Positions 37,488 through 46,391 of a DNA stretch of 62,373 nucleotides are shown in pieces (the first letter of the stretch is position 1; every line of letters begins with the position of its first letter). Below the pieces are notes generated by a model. That model ran no database searches. It worked only from the letters and a program-made list of their open reading frames with translations, and was not told the DNA's origin. Origin of the DNA: an uncultured Acetatifactor sp. (lineage in GTDB: Bacteria; Bacillota; Clostridia; Lachnospirales; Lachnospiraceae); contig CANQNT010000017.1 of assembly GCA_947625255.1 (NCBI GenBank), forward strand, positions 1-62,373, given 5' to 3'. The position numbers and the translations under genes were made by a program.

Positions 37488-39380
37488 TCACAAGAATTTC
37501 TCTTCACTGTCATCCGTAAGGCCCAGGTGGCTTGCCCTCCCCGGATCCTGTCCCAGCACAAAGCAAAAATACAAAAGCTTGGCCGCCTTTTCCCTGGTCA
37601 CGGGTTCCCATGGCCGAAAAAGAACGCCGCTTTTACATTTCCCCCTTTCAATACCGTCCTCACACCGCATAATACCTTTCCGATACACAAACTCCACTTT
37701 CCTCAAAAGCTCCCCGGGAAACCCGGCAACGTCCTGTAAGGCCTCAAAAGGAACCGAGGGCGGACATCCGGCACCTTGCGCGCCAAACCGCTGCAGAAAC
37801 GCGTGGTACAAGATCACTGCCGCATCCCCGCGAAGCAAAGGTCCCCGGATCTCGTCTTCCGGCAGGCAGGCGGACAGATTCCACAGCATCCGGATCCCGT
37901 TTTGGAATTCCTCCCTGCCGCAAAGGGCAAAAGGCCGAAAGCGGTCCTCCTCATCCTTTTGAAAAACGCCCAATTGCACCATCCTCTCAATCTGGTTGCG
38001 ATAATAGGCCCCTCTTCCCGTAAGCGTATCCTTGCAAACCTCCGGGAACACCGCCCCGAAATCCCCGCTTTGCACCGCGGCAACCGTGGTCCGGTTCATC
38101 AGGCCATATAAGGCCAGGGCCGTCCCGTCCCCTTCCAGGGCCTTCCGGTAAATCTCTTCCGCCAATATCCGGCAATATTGCCTGGCAAGGCATTCCTTGT
38201 AATGAGTGCCGTCCGCATGGTCCCCCGGATTGCCGTCCGCCAAGGAGCCAGAGCTGACCCACCCCGGGGATTCCCCCGCCTCCAGACTCATCACCATGGC
38301 CCTGGCCACCGGCGCCCCGATCTGATTCAAATAGGAAATGCTCTTTGTATTCAAATCCAACAGCAGCACTCCCGCTTCCGCTGCCGCCCGGCGCATAACC
38401 TCTGGGAATTTTCGGTTCCGGAAAGAATTTTCAAAGACCTGGTCGTCTCCACACCGGGCATCGATTCTCGTCATGGGGGTCACCAGAACCGGGATCATTC
38501 CCACAAGACGGATGGCCGGAAGAAAGACCCGCATCAGGAGCCCGTAATACATCTCCTCCGTGCTGCCCCTGCCAAAACGGCTTCTCTCCCCATCATCGGC
38601 GTCCGCCTTTTCGTCATTATGGCCGGACTGCAGCAGGACAAAGTCCCCTTTCTGACCATAAAGCAGCAAATCCAGAAACCGTCCCTCCACCCACATACGC
38701 CTCAGGGAACGGCCCCCTTCCGAATAATTGACCACGCTTACCCGTTCCGGATCCATGATTCGATGGAAAAACTGTCCCCAGCCGCTCATGGGCGCTTCCT
38801 GATAAATATAGGTTTTGACCGTGGAATCCCCTAGGAGCAGAATCGTAGGTCCGGACCGGGGAGCAGACATCTCCGGATGCTTCCGAAGATGAATCCGTTT
38901 CAATCCCACAACGGTGCGGGGCCGCAGCGGTTCTATGGAGATGACCAAGAATCCCAGGACGCTCACTATCGTAAAGCTCCACAGCCGCCCTTCCCAGGAT
39001 GCCAGGTTCCTGATGGGAATTTGGCACGCCGCGTCCCAGAAGCCCGGCCGCAGCAAGGTTCCCGGCCTCATGCCATCCACCGCCACACTGGTCACGTCCC
39101 CGCCCCTTGTGCATTCCACCTCTATGTCATATGTCCCTGGCTCTATATCGACGCGCAGAAGCATTCCGCCCAGGTCGTAATCCGTGGCATCGGGAGCATA
39201 TCGTTCAAAGCGGGCCTCATCCGTTTCTTGAATACAGACCGCGTCCCTTTCAGCATACAATCCCGCCGGGGAAACCCTGCGGACGGGCCTCACCATGCTT
39301 CCGTCCAAAAAGCCATACCCGCGCCCGCTGTCATAGAGCGGGACAACTCCCCCGAAAAAAACATTCAACTCCTTGTCCAT
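37488..39380 (-). CDS. SGNH-family esterase (rhamnogalacturonan acetylesterase-like) with SLH-like tail
   Basis: 630 residues. N-terminal beta-sandwich (about 1-165), then an SGNH hydrolase domain (about 175-410) with GDST (nucleophile Ser), GGRSLRR, GHNDEK and DGTHY (Asp/His) blocks, as in CE12 rhamnogalacturonan acetylesterases. The last 190 residues resemble three S-layer-homology repeats (VQLGVFQKDEEDRFRPFAL; GIMRCEDG...RPWEPVTREKAAKLLY). No signal peptide, which does not fit a surface-anchoring SLH role. AAAGG precedes the ATG. It carries the same operator motif as the AraC operon. Confidence 0.85.
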   Translation of the reverse strand: MDKELNVFFGGVVPLYDSGRGYGFLDGSMVRPVRRVSPAGLYAERDAVCIQETDEARFERYAPDATDYDLGGMLLRVDIEPGTYDIEVECTRGGDVTSVAVDGMRPGTLLRPGFWDAACQIPIRNLASWEGRLWSFTIVSVLGFLVISIEPLRPRTVVGLKRIHLRKHPEMSAPRSGPTILLLGDSTVKTYIYQEAPMSGWGQFFHRIMDPERVSVVNYSEGGRSLRRMWVEGRFLDLLLYGQKGDFVLLQSGHNDEKADADDGERSRFGRGSTEEMYYGLLMRVFLPAIRLVGMIPVLVTPMTRIDARCGDDQVFENSFRNRKFPEVMRRAAAEAGVLLLDLNTKSISYLNQIGAPVARAMVMSLEAGESPGWVSSGSLADGNPGDHADGTHYKECLARQYCRILAEEIYRKALEGDGTALALYGLMNRTTVAAVQSGDFGAVFPEVCKDTLTGRGAYYRNQIERMVQLGVFQKDEEDRFRPFALCGREEFQNGIRMLWNLSACLPEDEIRGPLLRGDAAVILYHAFLQRFGAQGAGCPPSVPFEALQDVAGFPGELLRKVEFVYRKGIMRCEDGIERGKCKSGVLFRPWEPVTREKAAKLLYFCFVLGQDPGRASHLGLTDDSEEKFL

Positions 39381-39461
39381 TTCTCAGCCTTTCTCCAGAA
39401 ATCTCCCTGTTCCAGAAGTCCCCTCACGTCCCTTGTCCCGGACCATGTCCGGTTTGATTTC

Positions 39462-39525
39462 ATTGTATCATTTCCTGCAGGAAGCGAAAAGACGAATCTT
39501 GCTTTTCCAATTGCATATCTTGCTT
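39462..39525 (-). promoter_or_regulatory. esterase-operon promoter with direct-repeat operator
   Basis: ATCTTGCTTTT at 39496-39506 and ATCTTGCTT at 39517-39525, again 21 bp apart. A TACAAT -10 lies at 39467-39462, 29 bp from the near half-site, exactly as in the AraC promoter. Confidence 0.75.
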
Positions 39526-39601
39526 GAAGATTTCCAAACCCCTTGAAAGACTGGCGCCCTGCCATGGCACAGGTTCTTTCACGGACCCTCCGGCGCGGCC
39601 C

Positions 39602-41800
39602 TTACGCCTCCCGCTCCAGTTTCCCGTTCATGGAAAGCTGTGCCATGACCAGCCTATAATAGATTCCTTTCCGATCCATCAGTTCCTTATGTGTACCCAC
39701 CTCGGCGATCCGATGCTCATCCAGCACCACCAGCCGGTCCGCGTCCTTTAACGTGGACAGCCGGTGGGCGATGGCGATGGTGGTACGGCCCGCGATCAGG
39801 CGCTGCAGCGCTCTTTGTATCAGATATTCACTCTCCGTATCCAGACTGGCCGTGGCCTCGTCCAGAATCAACAGCTTGGGATCGTTCAAAATGGCTCTGG
39901 CAATGGCGATTCTCTGCCGTTCACCGCCGGACAGATTATAGCCGTGCTCGCCCACGTAGGTCTCATAGCCATCGGGGGTCCGACAGATAAAATCATGGGC
40001 ATTGGCCATTTTCGCCGCCTGGATAATCTCCTCGTAAGTGGCGTCCGGTCTGGCGAAACGGATATTATTATAAATGGTTCCTGCGAACAGGAAGTTCTCC
40101 TGAAGAACCACTCCGATCTGGGAATGGTAATTCTGCAGTCGAATATTTTTCACATCCTCCCCGTCGATCAGAAGCTTTCCATCGTCCGCCTCATACAAGT
40201 GCATAAGCAGATTGATCATGGTGGACTTGCCCGTTCCGGAAGCGCCCACCAGGCCGATCATCTCGCCCTGACGAACCTTGAGATCAATATTTTCCAACAC
40301 CGGCTGATAAGCCTTATATCCAAAGGACAAGTCCTGATAGGCGATCTCTCCCCGAATGGCGTGATCCGCGGAATGTTCTCCGTCGATGATGCGGGGTTCC
40401 TGGTTCATCACGTCCCCAATCCGCTCCACACTGGTCATCATGTTCGTCAGGGAACGGGGCAGATTGCTCAGCCAACCCACATAGCCATACATGATGGACG
40501 CATAGTTGATAAACTGTAGAAGCTCACCGGGCGTCATATTTCCCCCCAGGGCGCTTAAGCCGCCGAAATAGGTGACGAGATAAGTCCCCAGGCCTAGCAA
40601 AAACGTAATGGTAGGGAAAAAGATGGCGAAAAAGGTCTCGTTCCGACGCTCGATGCCCGCCAGCTCCTCATTGGCCGCTGCGAAAAACTCCGATTCCCTG
40701 GCCTCCTGACCGTAAGACTTCACCACGTCCATTCCCCGGATCACGTCATGGAGAATGCTGTTCACCTTGTCGCTTTTACGCCCATGAAGCCGCCATCTCC
40801 TCCGAACCTGCTTTTTATTCATAAAGGAAATCAGTACGGAAACGGGCACGAATACAAAGGCAAGAATGGCCAGTTTCCAATTTAATATCAGCATATAGAT
40901 GCCGACACAAGGGAAAAGAATGACCACGGTAAAGGCATTACAAAAGGTATCCGAAAGGAAATCCTTGATGCGGCTGGTATCCCTGGACACACGATTCATC
41001 AGCATTCCCGGCGTCCTGTCATTGATATAGGACAGAGAAAGGAGCTGAATCTTTTCAAACAGCTTCATCCTCTGGTCATGGCTCACGCTGGCGCCCAACT
41101 TGGCACAGGCATAATTCTTCACCATGTTGATGACCACGCTTCCAAAACCGATCAGAAACATCAGCGCGATACAGGCAACCGCCTTGCCCATCTGCCTTTC
41201 AGGCGACACCAGCACATCATCCACCAAAACCTTCTGCACCGCCGGACTGACAATGGAAAGGAAGCTGGAGAGCAGCATCCAGAACAAAATAACCAGGGTC
41301 TTTTTCCAATAAACCTGGAAAATATTCATGAAAAACGGCAGAAATCCATCTTTTTTGCCGGCGCAGTGGGGACAACTGTTGGTGCCGGGCAAAGCCCGTC
41401 CGCATTTCGGACAGGTCTTTTCATATTCATAGCTCACCACCCGCTCCCTGCTCCCCCGTTTGAGGAGCTGTACTCCTCTGGAAAGATAGGAATATCTTAC
41501 GAAATGCCTGCCGGAAAATCTCCCCAGCAAAAATTCCTTGCCCTCCCGCACAACAAAAAACACACCGCAGGAAACAAAGGCCTCGCTGCCTACCCTCTCG
41601 CATTCCTCCAGAGAAAACTCATGGGTAAGCCGCCCTCCTTCCAGAGTCAAAATCCTTTGATCGGTGATGATGGTATAGGCATTTTCCTGATAATCCCCTT
41701 CCATGGTGAGATCCAAAGGCAGGCAGTAATAAATTTCCTCCCCCTGCCGTAGACCACATATTTGTCGATTTTTGTCTGATAACGGAAATAAAAGATTCAC
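39602..41800 (-). CDS. ABC exporter half-transporter with N-terminal extension and zinc ribbon
   Basis: 732 residues. An N-terminal cytosolic beta domain (about 1-128) and zinc ribbon CPKCGRALPGTNSCPHC (about 130-146) precede the six-helix membrane domain (about 165-450) and the ATPase: GASGTGKS (Walker A), LSGGERQR (signature), LLILDEATAS (Walker B). Same layout as the exporter at 42387-44720, so the two should form a heterodimer. The DUF1854 gene lies between them. This set resembles the exporter associated with DUF1854 proteins in cyanophycin-linked operons of other bacteria, but no cyanophycin gene is present here. Confidence 0.9.
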   Translation of the reverse strand: MNLLFPLSDKNRQICGLRQGEEIYYCLPLDLTMEGDYQENAYTIITDQRILTLEGGRLTHEFSLEECERVGSEAFVSCGVFFVVREGKEFLLGRFSGRHFVRYSYLSRGVQLLKRGSRERVVSYEYEKTCPKCGRALPGTNSCPHCAGKKDGFLPFFMNIFQVYWKKTLVILFWMLLSSFLSIVSPAVQKVLVDDVLVSPERQMGKAVACIALMFLIGFGSVVINMVKNYACAKLGASVSHDQRMKLFEKIQLLSLSYINDRTPGMLMNRVSRDTSRIKDFLSDTFCNAFTVVILFPCVGIYMLILNWKLAILAFVFVPVSVLISFMNKKQVRRRWRLHGRKSDKVNSILHDVIRGMDVVKSYGQEARESEFFAAANEELAGIERRNETFFAIFFPTITFLLGLGTYLVTYFGGLSALGGNMTPGELLQFINYASIMYGYVGWLSNLPRSLTNMMTSVERIGDVMNQEPRIIDGEHSADHAIRGEIAYQDLSFGYKAYQPVLENIDLKVRQGEMIGLVGASGTGKSTMINLLMHLYEADDGKLLIDGEDVKNIRLQNYHSQIGVVLQENFLFAGTIYNNIRFARPDATYEEIIQAAKMANAHDFICRTPDGYETYVGEHGYNLSGGERQRIAIARAILNDPKLLILDEATASLDTESEYLIQRALQRLIAGRTTIAIAHRLSTLKDADRLVVLDEHRIAEVGTHKELMDRKGIYYRLVMAQLSMNGKLEREA

Positions 41801-41812
41801 GGGGTCCTCCTG

Positions 41813-42385
41813 TCAAATAAACAAATCCAGTTTCTTACGTTCCGCGCTGGTCAGCTTTTCCAGATTGGGAATCTCAAAGCGGTTTTCATCAATATCCATG
41901 ACCAGAATCCTGGTATCGGACAAATGAATCACGGAGTTTCCGCCCATACGCACCGTGAATCTGCAGGCCCCATGATCCGTCACCACATCCCAGTAGGAAT
42001 AACCGAATTCATCCCGGATGCTGACCACCTTGGTGATGATCGGTGTAAAATACCGAAGATTCAACTGCTCCCGCAGCATCTTCCTTGTCTCCTCGTCAAA
42101 ATCCGCCATGTCATTGACAATGCCGATTTCCTTGGAACGCTCATTGACGGTCCGAATGGACAGATATCTTTCTTTTTCCCGGAAAGGAAACATTCTCGCC
42201 ACACTGATTCTGGGATAACTTTCCCCGTCCACCGTAAGGCTTAGGAACCCGCCTCCGGTACGCTGAAATGACGCGTTTTCCTTAGTCAGGTACCGTGTCC
42301 GCAGCATTTCTTCCATTTCCCGGTCCATCTGGGCCAGATCAAATTCTTCTCCCGCACCCTCCGGTCTTCTCATACCTCTCGCCAT
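41813..42385 (-). CDS. DUF1854 family protein
   Basis: 190 residues. The core (MFPFREKERYLSIRT, LREQLNLRYFTPIITKV, YSYWDVVTDHGACRFTVR, RILVMDIDENRFEIPNLEKL) matches DUF1854. The family typically accompanies ABC exporters and is of unknown biochemical role, perhaps a cytosolic gate or sensor. It is coupled to both flanking exporter genes (one base and 12 bases). Confidence 0.88.
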   Translation of the reverse strand: MARGMRRPEGAGEEFDLAQMDREMEEMLRTRYLTKENASFQRTGGGFLSLTVDGESYPRISVARMFPFREKERYLSIRTVNERSKEIGIVNDMADFDEETRKMLREQLNLRYFTPIITKVVSIRDEFGYSYWDVVTDHGACRFTVRMGGNSVIHLSDTRILVMDIDENRFEIPNLEKLTSAERKKLDLFI

Positions 42386-42386
42386 G

Positions 42387-44720
42387 TCATTCCACTCCTC
42401 TCATCGCCAGAGCCTTGGTCTGAAGCTCCAGCAGTTTATAGTAAATACCTTTCTTGTTTTCCAGTTCCTGATGCACGCCTTCCTCCGCGATCTCCCCATT
42501 GTCGATGACAAACAGGTAATCCGCGTCCCGCAGGGTGGAGAGTCTGTGAGCGATGGAAATCGTGGTTCGCCCTTTCGTCAGATGATTCAGGGAACATTGA
42601 ATCAAACGCTCCGTTTCCGTATCCACCGAGGCCGTGGCCTCGTCCAGGATCAAAATCCTGGGATTGGCCAAAATGGCCCGGGCAATGGAAATTCTTTGCT
42701 TTTCTCCTCCTGACAGTCCGTGCCCGGAAGCTCCGATCCGTGTATCGTAGCCATCCTTCAGATTCATGATAAACTCATGGGCCCCCGCCTGCTTGGCCGC
42801 CTCCACGATGTCCCAGTAAGACGCGTCAGTATTGGAATAAGCAATGTTTTCCGCCACTGTTCCGCTGAAAATATAAGTATCCTGGGATACCAATGCCACG
42901 TTTCCGCGCAATTCCTTGAAGGAAAGCTCTTTCACATCCACGCCGTCCAACAAAATCTTTCCCTCCTGGGGATCGTACATTCTGGAAATCAGATTTACCA
43001 GCGTGGACTTCCCGGCCCCGGACCGTCCCACAATACCGATGGTGTTTCCCGCCGGAATCCTCATGTTTACATTCTTCAGCACCATGCGGTTTACCTCATA
43101 GCCAAAGGTGACATGCTCTAAAACCACTTCTCCCCGCACCTGAGACAAGGTCTTGGGCTGTTCCGCCTCCTGCACCTCCGGCGCCGCGTCCATGATCTCA
43201 AACATACGCTGCGCGCTGTTCATGCTGTCCGCGATCCGATGGGAAATCTGAGCCAGGAACCTCATAGGCCCCTGCAATTGCCCCACATAACCGGCAAAGG
43301 TGATCAGTACGCCCAAATCCATGCTCTCATTTCTCCGTAAAATAAGTACCGTTCCCAAAGCCCAGACCGCGGTGGCTGCCAGTTCCTGGGCGCCGCCATA
43401 AAACAACTGAAAATAATTCTGCCAATAGGAAATGGTGACCTCGGACCTTTTCAGCCGTTCGCTGTAGCCGGAAAATCTGCCGATTTCCCTCTTTTCCTGT
43501 CCAAAGGCCTTGACCACTCTGGCCCCGGTGAGATTGTCACTGACACAGTTATTCAGGGAACGCTCTGCCCGGTGGCGCTTTCCGAACATGACCCAGACCC
43601 TGGGCTGCAGGAAAATGCTGACCACTACCAGCAGGGGCAGCAGCAAAAGCGTCAGGATCGTCATCTGCCAGTTCAAAGACCACATGACCGCCACCGTGAA
43701 AAGAATGGTCAGGCCATGCACCAAAATATAAGGCGCGTTATCCACATAGAAGCCGGTCACTCTGTCCGCGTCGCTCATCACCCTCGTCATCAAAGTTCCC
43801 GTCTGTCTGCTCCGATAGAAGCTGATGGACAGCTTCGCCATCATCTTAAAAATATCCCTTTTCATATCCCGCACAACGTTGATAACGGTACGGGACGCGC
43901 AGACACTCTGCAAAATCTGGGCAAGCAGCAGTACCAGCTTGGTCAAAAACATCGTCAGGACCACCAACAGCAGGGCCAGGGCGAAATCCCCTCCCGGAAT
44001 TCCCAGCCCCTCCAAAAAGCCCTCATCCTTGGCCAGCACCCGATCATAAAGGACCGTTCCGTTCAGATAAGGCCATACCATGTTCAAGGCGGAGGTCGCC
44101 AGGATACATAAAAACATGATCAGGACACTGCGCCAATAGGGCTTAAAATACCGCAGCGTCCTTAAGAAAATGGACTTTCTGTTGACACAATGGGGGCAGA
44201 CCTTGTAATTGGGATTGGGATACATCCGCCCGCATCTGGGGCAATAATCCTCCAGTTCTTCCCTTTGCGGCTTATATTCCCCATCCCGGGCATACCCCTC
44301 CACGGCTCTGGCAAAATCAAAGACGCTCCGTTTCCGAAAATTGGACAAGGCCGCCAAAGGAATCTCCTCTCCCTCCAGCCTGGCCACCAACAGACTGCAG
44401 CCCACGCAGTCCTCTACCCAGATCCCCTCCAGGGCGCTTACCGCAAAGGCGCGAAAAACCCAGTCCGTTCCTTCCGCCGGGGCCAGGTCTCCATAGCCTT
44501 TTAAAATATGAACCCTCCCCTTGTCCGGCGGAAGCTGTGCCACGATCAAGCGCTCTCCCGCCACAAGGATATAACCATCCGCATACTCGCCCGCCGTGTT
44601 CATGTCCACAGCCGTCTGATACAAAATCTCTTCCTTGCCGGCCAGCAGCCCCTGCTCTTTCAGACAGGCAAGAAGCGATCCCGGCAGCTTTTCCCGCATG
44701 GATTTCGGTTTTTTCTCCAT
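42387..44720 (-). CDS. ABC exporter half-transporter with N-terminal extension and zinc ribbon
   Basis: 777 residues. N-terminal soluble domain (about 1-165), zinc ribbon CPRCGRMYPNPNYKVCPHC (about 174-192), six-helix membrane domain and ATPase: GRSGAGKS, LSGGEKQR, ILILDEATAS. Partner of the exporter at 39602. Its start overlaps the MATE stop codon by one base, putting all four export genes in one operon. Confidence 0.9.
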   Translation of the reverse strand: MEKKPKSMREKLPGSLLACLKEQGLLAGKEEILYQTAVDMNTAGEYADGYILVAGERLIVAQLPPDKGRVHILKGYGDLAPAEGTDWVFRAFAVSALEGIWVEDCVGCSLLVARLEGEEIPLAALSNFRKRSVFDFARAVEGYARDGEYKPQREELEDYCPRCGRMYPNPNYKVCPHCVNRKSIFLRTLRYFKPYWRSVLIMFLCILATSALNMVWPYLNGTVLYDRVLAKDEGFLEGLGIPGGDFALALLLVVLTMFLTKLVLLLAQILQSVCASRTVINVVRDMKRDIFKMMAKLSISFYRSRQTGTLMTRVMSDADRVTGFYVDNAPYILVHGLTILFTVAVMWSLNWQMTILTLLLLPLLVVVSIFLQPRVWVMFGKRHRAERSLNNCVSDNLTGARVVKAFGQEKREIGRFSGYSERLKRSEVTISYWQNYFQLFYGGAQELAATAVWALGTVLILRRNESMDLGVLITFAGYVGQLQGPMRFLAQISHRIADSMNSAQRMFEIMDAAPEVQEAEQPKTLSQVRGEVVLEHVTFGYEVNRMVLKNVNMRIPAGNTIGIVGRSGAGKSTLVNLISRMYDPQEGKILLDGVDVKELSFKELRGNVALVSQDTYIFSGTVAENIAYSNTDASYWDIVEAAKQAGAHEFIMNLKDGYDTRIGASGHGLSGGEKQRISIARAILANPRILILDEATASVDTETERLIQCSLNHLTKGRTTISIAHRLSTLRDADYLFVIDNGEIAEEGVHQELENKKGIYYKLLELQTKALAMRGVE

Positions 44721-46069
44721 CAGTTCTCATCCTTTCTAAGCCTTGCAAGTTCTTTTCCCAGCAAAGGCACTTCAAACAGCAGCATAACGATCCAGCCGGC
44801 CAGATTGGCCCAGGCCAGGCTTACAAAACCAAGTTTCCACAGACACAGCAGCAGATACACCGCCGCCACTCTGCCCAACATATTCATAAAGGTGCTCCAA
44901 AGCGTCACTTTCAGATCTCCGATCCCCCGGAAAAAGCCCTGAATCCCGTTGGTCAGCGCGGGAAGCAGGTACATGGGCGCGATCATATGTAAATAGGAAA
45001 CGCCCAGGGAAAGCACGCTTGCATCCTCTTCTTCCAGAAAAAGACGCATAATCCAAGGCGCCGCCAGAAAAATAGCCACACAGATGCAGACCGCATATAC
45101 CAATTCAATACACAAGCCGCTAAAAAAGCCCCGCCGGATCCGATCCTTATGGCCTGCCCCCTTGTTCTGGGCGATAAAAGTGGTCATGGCATGTCCAATG
45201 TTTTGCTGGGGCGTATAGGCGAAATCATCCACCCGGTTCACCGCTGTAAAAGCGGCCATCATACTGACCCCCTGGGTATTGACCATGGCTTGAATGATGG
45301 TCTTTCCCACCTGCAGGCAGACCTGCTGCATGGCGCTGGTACTGCCGAAGCTCACGGTCCGGCCCAAAAGCCTCCGGTCAAAAACAAACCATTTCCGTCC
45401 CAGGTTCATCACCGGAACCCTTTTCCGGATATAAATGGCACAGAAAACGCAGCAAAGCATCTCGCTGAACACCGTGGAAACCGCACTGCCCGGCACGCCC
45501 AGCTGAAAGACCGCCACCAAAAGAAGATCCCCAAATACATTGAAAGAGGCGCTGGCAATCAGAAAATACAAGGGCGTCCTGCTGTCCCCCAGCGCACGCA
45601 GCGTATTCGCGAAAAAATTATAGATAAAGGTGAAAATCATTCCGCCCAAAATCACCCGCAGATAAATCTGCGCTTCTCCCAGCACCTCCCCAGGCACCTG
45701 CAAAAGCATTAAAAGCGGTTTCGCCAGCAAAATCGTAAAAAAGGAAAAACACAAAGAAAAGCCGCACCCGGCCCAGAACGTCGTACTCATCTGACGGTTC
45801 AGGAGATCATAATCCTCCGCGCCGTACTGTGAACTCATTAAGATACTGGCCCCCATACAGAGACCACTGATGAATAGAAGGGCAATGTTCATCAAAGGAG
45901 CGCTCGTTCCCACCGCGGCAAGAGCGCCTTCTCCCACATACCGGCCCACGATGACAGAATCCACCATATTATAGGTCAATTGAAATAAATTCCCCAATAC
46001 CAGGGGTATTGTGAAAGTTACCAAGGGCAGGACCGTTTTCCCCCTGGTCATATCTTTCTTCTGCGTCAT
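44720..46069 (-). CDS. MATE-family efflux transporter
   Basis: About 449 residues from ATG 46069 (GAGAGAG upstream; a GTG at 46096 would extend it). About 12 membrane segments in two bundles, with LPLVTFTIPLVLGNLFQLTYNMVDSVIVG-type N-terminus (helix 1 with the conserved Pro and Asp). It resembles the MATE at 3506 in family only. First gene of the exporter operon, behind a candidate AraC-type operator. Confidence 0.9.
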   Translation of the reverse strand: MTQKKDMTRGKTVLPLVTFTIPLVLGNLFQLTYNMVDSVIVGRYVGEGALAAVGTSAPLMNIALLFISGLCMGASILMSSQYGAEDYDLLNRQMSTTFWAGCGFSLCFSFFTILLAKPLLMLLQVPGEVLGEAQIYLRVILGGMIFTFIYNFFANTLRALGDSRTPLYFLIASASFNVFGDLLLVAVFQLGVPGSAVSTVFSEMLCCVFCAIYIRKRVPVMNLGRKWFVFDRRLLGRTVSFGSTSAMQQVCLQVGKTIIQAMVNTQGVSMMAAFTAVNRVDDFAYTPQQNIGHAMTTFIAQNKGAGHKDRIRRGFFSGLCIELVYAVCICVAIFLAAPWIMRLFLEEEDASVLSLGVSYLHMIAPMYLLPALTNGIQGFFRGIGDLKVTLWSTFMNMLGRVAAVYLLLCLWKLGFVSLAWANLAGWIVMLLFEVPLLGKELARLRKDEN

Positions 46070-46176
46070 ACAAACTCTCTCTTCTTCTCTCACCACTTTA
46101 CAGTATCATCGGTATTTTTGACTCGGTCTAGCAGCCATTGGAGAGATTTTTTCCACTTTTATCTTCACATAAAAAT

Positions 46177-46243
46177 ATTTTAACGGAAAAAGTGTTTTTT
46201 GAAAATGTCCTATTTTGTCCATCCCATTGCATATCTTGCTTTC
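46177..46243 (-). promoter_or_regulatory. exporter-operon promoter with related direct-repeat operator
   Basis: ATTGCATATCTTGCTTT at 46227-46243 matches the distal part of the other two operators exactly. The near half-site (46212-46222) is degenerate, about 6 of 11 matches. A TAAAAT -10 lies at 46182-46177, 30 bp away. Confidence 0.6.
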
Positions 46244-46300
46244 TTCATGACCAGAATTCGATCCGCGATTTTGGCCGGGCGAAGATCTTGTCCTTACCGC

Positions 46301-46332
46301 CAAAAAAACGGATAAGTCCTAAGACTTATCCG
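46301..46332 (-). terminator. intrinsic terminator of the isomerase gene
   Basis: Perfect 10-bp stem CGGATAAGTC/GACTTATCCG (46309-46318, 46323-46332), 4-nt loop, then T7 in minus-strand reading. Confidence 0.92.
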
Positions 46333-46391
46333 TATGCATTACGAAAATAGTGAACGCATAACCCTCACCCTCTTGTGAGATTTATATGTTC

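Larger units (their letters stand above)
46070..46391. other. intergenic region: promoter of the exporter operon and terminator of the isomerase gene
   Basis: Holds the operator/promoter (46177-46243) and the terminator (46301-46332). No gene is visible in the remainder. Confidence 0.7.
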
